Origin: Baffinella frigidus
Taxonomy: Eukaryota > Cryptophyceae > Cryptomonadales > Baffinellaceae
Length of the DNA: 13,277 nucleotides
Reading direction: 5' to 3'
Assembly (NCBI GenBank): GCA_026770585.1
Contig: MU646364.1
Coordinates: forward strand, 713,151-726,427
Under the pieces are notes generated by a model that did not search any database, was not told the origin of the DNA, and saw nothing but the letters and a program-made list of their open reading frames with translations. The first letter of the stretch is position 1; each line of letters opens with the position of its first letter. Of this stretch, positions 8,483 through 13,277 are shown in pieces. A program made the translations under genes and the position numbers.

Positions 8483-11023
8483 TAGGTAGGCAGATAGGCA
8501 GCCTTGCATCCCCGTGGCAAAAGCACACGGAAGGTCGTCGTCGCAGGAACGATGGCCTGGTGGCGGCAGAGACAGGCAGGCACACACCTCTCGTTCGTGG
8601 GCGGCAGCGGCGCGGTCGATGCCCGGCACGGGCGCCCCGTCCCTCTGGGGAGTGGCCTGGGTCGGGCGCTGGGTGGGGTTCTTGGCCGAACGCTCCTCCG
8701 CGTCCCAGAAGCCCATGGTCACCTGTTTCGGCACCAGCATCCGCTTCTTTCGAGGCGCAGGCTGCCTCCCAAACACGTCCAAGTACGGTCGCCCCGGTAG
8801 CCTTTTGACAGCTACCTGCGGCGACCGGGCCGGAGGTTAGCTGGTTGCCTTCACCGCGCCGCGGGTGCATTCCAAGCAAGACAGGCCGGGTTGACCCGTG
8901 AGGTGCTACCATTCACCGTTCCTGCGAACATGCCGTTTGATATGTGCACGTTTCGAGAGCACGCTGTGAAAGAGGAACCCGCACCCAGAGACACCAAGAA
9001 AGATGCAAACCCACAAACAAAGCACCCAGAGGCACGAAGAAGCATGATGCCGGCATGCACCTTGGCATCTTCCTCCTCCCCCTCCTCCCACGCGCCTCCA
9101 TCGCCTCTTTCATCCTCCTCCTCCTCTGCAGCCTCTGCGGCACCCCCCGCCACTGCTCCACCACCCTCCGCCTCCATCAACTCGTCTCTCTTCTTCTTCC
9201 CCGGGGGCCTCCGCTTCTTCTTGACGGCAACGACGGCAACCACACTGCCACACGGCGCCGACCCCTCTGCACCCTCACCCTCGATTCCTGGCACCATGCC
9301 CACCTCCGTTGCTAGTGGGGGCTCCTTCTTCTTGCGCGGTTGCTTCGCCTTCGGGCGCGCCGGCGAGCCATCCTCCTCAGCCTCACCCTCGTTTTCTACA
9401 TCCATTTTTGCCTCCGTCTCTAGTGTCGCCTCCTTGTTCTTCTGCACTCGCTTCTGCGCACAAAAACACACACCACCACCAGCTTCAGCCGCCTCGACAC
9501 CCCCTTGCCACTTCGCACGCCATGTGCATCCACCATCATCCCCAACCCCCCTCCCCAGCATCGCCTTCCACGCTACCCCAATCCAGGCAGACAGTTGCAA
9601 TTCCACACCTTTTTTGGAGGCGGTGCAGGTTCCCCCAGCGTGGCATCCTCATCAGCAACCACAGCCTCGCTCGCAGCCTCCAAGCTTGCCTCCGTCTCGA
9701 GTACCGCCTCCTTCTTCTTGTACACTCGCTTCTGCGCACAAACAAACACACACACAAACACCAACGTCAGCCGCCTGTACACATCCCCCTTGCCACTTCG
9801 CACGGCATGTGCATTACAATCAACCCCGACCACCCTCCCCGGCATCGCTTTCCACTCTACCCCCCTGCATCACGACAGGTCCAACCCCACACCTTTTTCG
9901 GAGGCGCTGAAGCTTTCGCCGCGCCCCCATCAGGGACAGCAGCCGCGGCAGCAGCGGCGGTAGCAGCAGCACCAGCTACAGCAGCATTGACGACGGCAGC
10001 AGCGGCGGCAGCCTTCTCAGCGGCGGCAGCTTTCGCCACGGCCGCCTGCTCTGCGGCAAGCTTGTCGGCGGCGGCTTTCGCGGCAGCTTTCGCGGCGGCT
10101 GCCTCAGCGGCGGCTGCCGCGGCCTCGGCTGCAGCTCTGTCCTCCTCGGCAGCGATGGCGCCCGCGGCGTCGGCTTTTTCTTTCGCTTCTTCTTGCGCTC
10201 GCTTGCGCTTGTCCGTCTTCCAGGCGGACCTGCTCAAACAGGCGATCGCTTCCTCGATCAGTTCCTGCATCAGTTTCTCGGCTGCGTGCCACACATCAGG
10301 GGCTACCAAGGGGAAACATTGGCAGTTCTGACCGACTTTCCGTCCAGGCGTCCCTAAGAACAACCCTACGTGTCCACAGATGTCCTACCGTAGGGACTCA
10401 CGATTGTTCACTTATGGGTTATTCACGAAACCCCTTCGTAGTCTAACGTGCGGTGCGCGGCACCCGGGATTGCTGCAGCACCAAGTGGTTCATCACCCAC
10501 ACCAGCCCCCCCCCCACATCTGCCCCGCACCAGCTTCCATTGCCCGGGCTCTCGAAAGGTGCCTGGGTGGATCGGGACGGCTCAACGACATGCACGCGCA
10601 TCGCTCGCTCGTGCACCGGCATGACTACTCATCGTGCAGACGCTCTGTTCGCAATGTACGCAGGTGAGGCGCGGTGACTGTGCACGGGGGGCGGTGGGGC
10701 GGGACCGTTTCTTGAGGTCGATGCGCATCTCGACCTGGAAGAACTTGCGCAAGGGCGCGTCGTCCAGTTCCGTGGAGGCAACCATGTCCGGGTGCGCCTC
10801 CATGGTCGCGTCGCCCGCCTCCTGCAGGGGGGACACCGCGAGCTTGAATAAGTTGACCAACACAAAACGCGAGGTTTAATAAGTTGACAGACGCGGTATG
10901 GAGCCAGGGGGGGGGGGGTGACGAGACCTGGAGGAGGCGGGTGTCCGCGTCCGACATTCGCTGCCACGGCCCGTAATCCACGACCTGCTCCCGCCACGTG
11001 GGCGTCACCAACTTGCCGGACAT
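3971..11023 (-). CDS. Large multi-exon protein: basic/charged N-terminus, WD40-like propeller, ankyrin C-terminus
   Basis: Proposed exons in transcript order: 11023-10928, 10821-10686, 10302-9893, 9731-9609, 9453-9061, 8815-8588, 8264-8244, 8187-8062, 7934-7866, 7583-7286, 7146-6950, 6450-6217, 6014-5920, 5725-5686, 5584-5160, 4709-4588, 4443-4375, 4074-3971 (TGA). Every junction is phase-compatible and the sum is 3,186 nt, about 1,061 residues. The least certain junctions are exons 2/3, the short split at 8188-8243, the start of exon 10 (7583 or 7562), exons 12/13/14 and exons 15/16. An ankyrin gene separate from the WD40 gene is possible if the 12/13/14 joins are wrong. No family match is recognised for the whole. 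A basic, DNA-associated WD40 protein (for example of TFIIIC type) is one architecture to compare, but that is a guess. Confidence 0.65.
4444..4587. repeat. Telomere-like C-rich intron sequence
   Basis: The plus strand carries degenerate units CCCTCAACCCCTGACCCCCAA, then ACCCCTAACCCCTGAGACCCTAA and CCCCTGACCCC between about 4489 and 4560. On the sense strand of the gene this reads GGGGTTAGGGTCTCAGGGG. It resembles decayed telomeric DNA inside an intron. The G-rich sense strand could form a quadruplex. Confidence 0.5.
5686..8264 (-). CDS. Exons 7-14 start: WD40-like beta-propeller region
   Basis: Successive exons give propeller-like strands. These include PHVQLANGHTVPPLLDG, VVAVVALAWHQSLFSAEHAG, AVTCRRDTSPAHTSAHLLAS, GVASVAWLP, DAVLAVGGRDGSVTLWRF, GKGRVVYEW, RRVFALSSHGDVSVFDF, SYLYFADGHGGRLT and MGLAVSYHGTHVAIAGR. 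The GGRDGSVTLWRF strand is a typical WD-repeat end (G..DG.V.LW). Repeat number cannot be counted reliably; five to seven blades would fit the ~360 residues. WD40 propellers are protein-interaction platforms. No catalytic residues are seen. The region is followed by a ~120-residue linker (exon 14) containing LAAELLVAVAKGVRGEDQ and RWWWDLGRAAEQIG. Confidence 0.68.
5753..5885. mobile_element. MITE with ~33-bp inverted ends and 7-8 bp target duplication
   Basis: The left end (5761-5793) reads TATCTCTGCCTGGGTTTCAT then TCTGGCTCGTCCT. The reverse complement of the right end reads TAGCTCTGCCTGAGTTTTAT then TCTGGCTCATCCT. AGGATATC occurs directly at both sides (5753-5760 and 5878-5885); the boundary is ambiguous by one base, so the duplication is 7 or 8 bp. 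An 8-bp duplication with T/CA-type ends is typical of hAT elements, but the superfamily is uncertain. The interior (~50 bp) is AT-rich compared with its surroundings and non-coding. The element lies inside the proposed intron 5726-5919 of the WD40-ankyrin gene. Confidence 0.78.
6543..6561. repeat. Perfect 8-bp hairpin in intron
   Basis: TCCTATAA-GTA-TTATAGGA, a perfect stem with a 3-base loop, in intron 6451-6949 of the WD40-ankyrin gene. The function is unknown; it may be a remnant of a small inverted-repeat element. Confidence 0.5.
6802..6930. repeat. Dispersed intronic repeat, copy 1
   Basis: It starts ATTCTGACCGAAATTTCGTT, contains the perfect stem CCCTACGG ... CCGTAGGG (6854-6881), and ends CCCTGCGTAGTCCC. 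The same order of motifs recurs at 10324-10443. It lies in intron 6451-6949, near the donor end with respect to the minus-strand gene. Confidence 0.55.
7584..7865 (-). repeat. Intron with CT/GA microsatellite and 21-bp duplication
   Basis: The CT run at about 7715-7788 (GA on the sense strand of the gene) lies in the intron between exon 8 (donor CCCCAG|GTCACT) and exon 9. A direct duplication of AGGTTGCGAGCCTCGCGTC lies at 7573-7611, over the exon 9 acceptor, so two equivalent GCGAG|GCTCGC sites exist. I use the one after the in-frame TGA; CGCAG|GAA at 7562 is an alternative. Confidence 0.6.
7935..8061 (-). other. Introner-like intron, copy A
   Basis: Between exon 7b and exon 8. On the sense strand it begins GTCAGTCTCGTCACACC, contains a 37-bp tandem duplication (CCCCCTAGCRTGAAGCGGTC then a GTGTTTGTCAACTTA-type end), then GTCAACTTAATAAACCTCGG, and ends GGCGGCAG. 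Its overall layout and motifs match the intron at 10822-10927. Confidence 0.6.
8275..8502. repeat. CAGG/TAGG tetranucleotide microsatellite
   Basis: About 228 bp of TAGG, TAGA and CAGG units, with a nearly pure CAGG run at about 8404-8482. On the sense strand of the minus gene this is CCTG/CCTA, a long pyrimidine-rich stretch just before the exon acceptor TTTTCGCAG at 8265. It is intronic; reading through it yields an artefactual Cys-Leu-Pro-Ala repeat. Confidence 0.85.
8588..8815 (-). CDS. Exon 6: basic linker before the WD40-like region
   Basis: The exon starts VAVKRLPGRPYLDVFGRQ after GTCGCCGCAG, continues PAPRKKRMLVPKQVTMGFWD and ends AAAAHERE at GAG|GTGTGT. Both ends are phase 0. KRLPGRP loosely resembles an AT-hook core (GRP), and RKKR is basic, but neither is diagnostic. 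The following intron holds the CAGG/TAGG microsatellite. Confidence 0.7.
9061..9731 (-). CDS. Exons 4-5: tandemly duplicated charged exons
   Basis: Exon 4 (9731-9609, 41 codons) starts KRVYKKKEAVLETEA and ends PAPPPKK. Exon 5 (9453-9061, 131 codons) starts KRVQKNKEATLETEA, so the two are paralogous copies. Both begin after the same TGTGCGCAG|AAGCGAGTG acceptor, and exons 3 and 4 both end with an AAAAAG|GTGTGG donor. Exon 5 continues with basic patches KAKQPRKKKEPP and KKKRRPPGKKKRDEL, then acidic tracts EEEEDERGD and WEEGEEEDAK. It is low-complexity, very likely disordered, and carries nuclear-localisation-like motifs. All exon boundaries here are phase 0. Confidence 0.75.
9454..9892 (-). repeat. 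Paralogous introns of the tandem exon duplication
   Basis: Intron 9732-9892 (161 nt) and intron 9454-9608 (155 nt) align along their length. Both begin GTGTGG, share GGAAAGCGATG / GGAAGGCGATG, GCCGTGCGAAGTGGCAAGGG / GGCGTGCGAAGTGGCAAGGG and GGCGGCTGA, and end TTTGTGCGCAG. With exons 4 and 5 they form a tandem duplication of about 278 bp. Confidence 0.78.
9893..10302 (-). CDS. Exon 3: helical Ala/Lys/Glu-rich segment of the WD40-ankyrin gene
   Basis: It begins near DVWHAAEKLMQELIEEAIAC, then the basic cluster KTDKRKRAQEEAKEKAD. A long alanine-rich run follows (AAEAAAAAAEAAAAKAAAK pattern, about 80 residues), ending SAPPKK at AAAAAG|GTGTGG. It is predicted to be a long single helix or coiled coil by composition, and the KRKR cluster could be a nuclear localisation signal. 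The GCN-codon repetition is the likely reason for its length. The acceptor at 10302 (CCCTTGGTAG|CC) was chosen for phase and is provisional. Confidence 0.65.
10324..10443. repeat. Dispersed intronic repeat, copy 2
   Basis: It starts AGTTCTGACCGACTTTCCGT, has CCTAAGAACAA, the stem CCCTACG ... CGTAGGG, and ends CCCCTTCGTAGTC. Compared with 6802-6930 it keeps motif order and spacing but is diverged and has small deletions. It lies in the intron before exon 3 of the WD40-ankyrin gene. Confidence 0.55.
10686..11023 (-). CDS. N-terminal exons 1-2 of the WD40-ankyrin gene
   Basis: Exon 1 (11023-10928) starts MSGKLVTPTWREQVVDYGPW and ends ADTRLLQ at CAG|GTCTCG. Exon 2 (10821 on) begins EAGDATMEAHPDMV in phase 0 after CCCCCCTGCAG, and continues STELDDAPLRKFFQVEMRID-LKKR. 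It reads as compact folded sequence with normal composition, unlike the Ala/Lys-rich part that follows. The end of exon 2 at 10686 (CCCC|GTGCAC) was chosen because it is in phase with the next acceptor; CAG|GTCGAG inside exon 2 is an alternative. The ATG at 11021-11023 is preferred because the upstream ATG at 11047-11049 is out of frame. No domain is recognised. Confidence 0.65.
10822..10927 (-). other. Introner-like intron, copy B
   Basis: First intron of the WD40-ankyrin gene. On the sense strand it begins GTCTCGTCACCCC, then CCTGGCTCCATACCGCGTC, TGTCAACTTATTAAACCTCG and a second GGTCAACTTATTCAAGCTCG, and ends CCCCCCTGCAG. The 20-base TGTCAACTTA-W-TAAACCTCG motif differs from copy A at one position. 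Confidence 0.6.
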
Positions 11024-11049
11024 TGCAGCGTCACCAACTTGCTGGCCAT
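11005..11049 (-). promoter_or_regulatory. Upstream short reading frame created by a 26-bp duplication of the start region
   Basis: The sequence around the proposed start codon (CAATGTCCGGCAAGTTGGTG) is preceded 26 bp upstream by CAATGGCCAGCAAGTTGGTG. As 26 is not a multiple of three, the upstream ATG (11047-11049) opens a 14-codon frame that overlaps the main start and stops at 11005. If transcribed it would be an overlapping uORF likely to lower translation. Confidence 0.55.
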
Positions 11050-11186
11050 TGCAACTCGCACGACACCGTTCACCCCGAAGCGTTTTTCAATGCTATCAAG
11101 TGTTTTAGGGTTTAGGGTTTAGGGTCTACAATGTGCCTGCCTGCATGAATACCAACACGGCCGCCATGTGCGCGCCCCCGCAGAGG
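11024..11186 (-). promoter_or_regulatory. Compact promoter/spacer with telomere-like repeats
   Basis: This is the only space between the proposed end of the AT-hook gene (11187) and the start of the WD40-ankyrin gene. It contains TTTAGGG x3 at 11104-11124, which on the gene's sense strand reads AAACCCTAA, the plant telo-box, about 80-100 bp upstream of the ATG. In plants telo-boxes occur in promoters of growth and translation genes; here this role is inference. No TATA box is evident. Confidence 0.5.
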
Positions 11187-13171
11187 CTATGCCTGCTGAA
11201 AGCACCACAGTTTCTTGACATTCATGAGGGCTTGCGCATACGCTTCGCCCACCCCGTGGTACCGCGCTCATTTGTCCATGCGTATAACCTTGACATCTTT
11301 TTGTAAGGTGCACAATATGGCATTGGTGGAGGACGGGGAGACGCGGGGTGTGGTGCCGGGCAGTGGGGGGTGGTGCGCGACGCGTGATGTGTTTCGCTAG
11401 GGGAGCGAAGCGCTGTCCCCGAACGAAGCGCTGGATTCTCGGAAACAGGCAGCCGGGTTGCGCTTTACTTCAGTACGATGCGCGGTATCGCAGTGTGCAG
11501 CACACGCGCGCCTCAACTGTGTACAAAGGTGTTCGGTGCGGGGCGTCGAGTCTAACTGACAGATGCAGCGGTAGGTGTGCAGAGGTAGGTGTGCGGGGCG
11601 GGGCGGACCTCTTCGAGAGGGAGCAGCGCGCGCCGCGCGTAGAAGTCCTTGAGGAACACCGCGAGGATTGTTGTCTTGGCGCTGCTCTGCGGTGTACCCT
11701 CCGCGGTGAGCACGCCCTTGTTCGGGCGCCCCCTTCCCCTCCTTTCCACGACGGGCGCCCCCTCAGCCTCCGCGCCTTCCTCCTCCGCTTCACCCGCGTG
11801 CTCTTCTGACTCCTCGGGCTCCCCTCCTTCCTCCGGTGCCTCTCCAGCCTCTCCGGGCTCGGCGCCCCCAGCCGCGCCCGGCGTCACAGCGCCCGCCAGC
11901 TCATCTCCTGCAGCGCCTCCCCCGCTTGCCGCGACGCCCTTTCCAGCAACGGGCGTCGTCGTCGCAACGCTTCCTGCCGCGGCCGTCGTCGTGGCAGCGC
12001 CCTCCAGCTCCTGCCCTGCAGCGCTTCCCCCCGGTGCAGCGGTACCCGTTGCAGCAGCGCCTCCTTCCGGCGTCGTCACAGCGCCCACCTTTGTATGTCC
12101 TGCAACGCCTCCCCCGATTGCTGCGACACCCTTTCCTGCCGCGGCAGGAGTCGTCGCAGCGCCCTCCTGCTCCTGTCCCGCAGCAGTCCTCCCAGTCGCG
12201 GCGCTGCTCTTTGCTTCAGCTCCCTGGTCTTCTGCGGGTGTAAGCACAGCATCGCCCGGCGCCACCCCCGCAGACGACGCCGAGCCCTCTTGCTCCTGTC
12301 CAGCCGTGCCCCCCCCCACTGCTGCGATTCCCTTGGCGGCAGCGGCTGGGCCTCCTCCAGTTTCCTGCAGAGCATCAGGCGTGGCGGCGGGGGTTTTCTG
12401 CACATGATTGCTCGCCGCCACCCCCGCGGACGACGCAGCGCCCTTTCGTCTCTTTCCAGCAGCGCCCCCCCCCCCTGCGGCGCTACCCTTGACAACAGCG
12501 CCTCCTCCGGTTTTGTGCAGAGCATCGGGCGTGGCGGCGGGAGTTTTCTGCACAGCATCGCTCGCCGCAACCCCCATGGACGACGCCTCTTGCGCCAGTC
12601 CAGCAGCACCTGCCGCCTTTGCGGCGCTGCCCTTGACAGCAGCGCCCCCGCCTCCTCCCGTTTTCTGCAGAGCGACGGGTGTGGTGGCGGGATTTTTCTG
12701 CACAGCAACGCTCGCCGCAACCCCCACGGACGAGGTAGAGCCCTTTTGCTTCTGTCCAGCAGCACCTCCCGCCCTTGTGGTGCTACCCTTGGCAGAAGCG
12801 CCCCCGCCCCCCTCGAATTTCTGCAGAGCAACGGGCGTGGCGGCAGGGGTTTTCTGCACAGCATCGCTTGCCGCCACAACAGCGGGGGTGGCGGCGGGGG
12901 TTTTCTGCACAGCGGGGGTTTTCCGCTCAGGATCGGCTGGCGCCACGGCAGCGGACGACCCTCCAGGCACCAGCTCCGCCTGCACAGGTTCCTGCATGTC
13001 GGCTTTCCCCTTGTTCTTGGCGTCCGTGTTCTTATCTCCCGCGGCCGCTCCGGCGCCGGCGCGGCGGAACAAGGCCATGGCCTTGGCCTTGTTCTTCGCA
13101 GAGAGCGAAGCCAGCAGCAACTCAAGCTCCTCCTCCCCTCCACTATCACCCTCCCCCTCCAGCTCCGCCAT
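11187..13171 (-). CDS. AT-hook protein with 50-residue repeats
   Basis: The main exon runs from ATG 13171-13169 to at least 11609. The N-terminus MAELEGEGDSGGEEELELLL leads to SAKNKAKAMALFRRAG, then an Ala/Gly/Thr-rich body with tandem repeats carrying VQKTPAATP, an acidic tract PEESEEHAGEAEEEGAEAEG, the AT-hook ERRGRGRPNKG (11711-11748) and TTILAVFLKDFYARRALLPL. The unspliced frame stops at 11552. A better end is a terminal exon 11266-11187 encoding YHGVGEAYAQALMNVKKLW and ending CFQQA then TAG. It joins in phase from A|GTTAGA at 11557, though that donor is weak. AT-hooks bind the minor groove of AT-rich DNA, so a nuclear role is likely. The true start could lie further upstream, beyond the poly-G tract. 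Confidence 0.6.
12240..12910 (-). repeat. Coding minisatellite, ~150-bp unit
   Basis: The block that reads GGTTTTCTGCACAGCATCGC on the plus strand recurs at about 12391, 12541, 12691 and 12847, a spacing of 150, 150 and 156 bp (50, 50 and 52 codons). Each protein unit is VQK-TPAATP-ALQ, a Gly run, KG-AA, GG-AG, a basic or QEQ patch and AASSAGVAAS. More decayed units continue to about 11920. All length changes keep the reading frame. Confidence 0.8.
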
Positions 13172-13181
13172 CACCGCTGAT

Positions 13182-13182
<1 letters not shown>

Positions 13183-13277
<95 letters not shown>
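13183..13277. repeat. Homopolymer: 95 C to the window edge
   Basis: An uninterrupted run of C begins 12 bases beyond the proposed ATG of the AT-hook gene, that is, poly-G on its sense strand. It may be a genuine tract or an assembly/sequencing artefact at a contig edge. Nothing can be annotated beyond it. Confidence 0.95.

Noticed and set aside
8034-8912. Open frame encoding Cys-Leu-Pro-Ala repeats on the minus strand
   Set aside because: It is only the CAGG/TAGG microsatellite read as protein; the flanking coding exons are separated from it by good splice sites in phase.
9309-10331. 340-codon open frame on the plus strand, Ala-rich at the end
   Set aside because: Antisense to the charged/Ala-rich exons of the minus gene, whose exon ends and duplicated introns make sense only on the minus strand.
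12095-13180. Long Ser-rich open frame on the plus strand over the AT-hook gene
   Set aside because: Mirror of the 150-bp coding repeats. The minus strand has a start codon, AT-hook and acidic tract; the plus frame has only low-complexity sequence.

Overview
This window is GC-rich nuclear DNA of a eukaryote. Three protein genes are broken into many exons by short introns (about 55-710 nt) with GT-AG borders, and one border looks GC-AG. Nearly all 3' splice sites read AG|G. A block of three TTTAGGG repeats (11104-11124) suggests a plant/algal-type telomere repeat. I lean towards a unicellular alga or similar protist, but the sequence does not fix the lineage. No prokaryotic operons, tRNA, rRNA or CRISPR were seen. 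Gene models were built by hand from reading frame, splice-site motifs and intron phase. No transcript or database evidence was available.

Layout. (1) Plus strand, 9-3608: the 3' part of an RCC1-repeat (beta-propeller) gene in seven exons whose phases all match, ending in a long Pro/Ser-rich disordered tail. (2) 3609-3970: a short convergent intergenic stretch. (3) Minus strand, 11023-3971: one large gene of about 18 exons, phase-compatible throughout, giving about 1,060 residues. From the N-terminus it has a short folded-looking start, a charged Ala/Lys/Glu region with nuclear-localisation-like basic clusters, a WD40-like propeller and C-terminal ankyrin repeats. (4) 11024-11186: a very compact spacer with the telomere-like repeats, the likely promoter of gene 3. 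(5) Minus strand, about 13171-11187: an AT-hook protein with a 150-bp coding minisatellite. (6) 13183-13277: an uninterrupted run of 95 C to the end of the window.

The introns hold most of the unusual structure. There is a MITE-like element with about 33-bp inverted ends and a 7-8 bp target duplication, a 114-bp fold-back element, two families of repeated intron sequence (one resembling introners), a tandem exon-plus-intron duplication, and large CT/GA and CAGG/TAGG microsatellites. The three genes show no obvious shared pathway. RCC1, AT-hook and basic/WD40 proteins are often nuclear, which is only a loose common theme.
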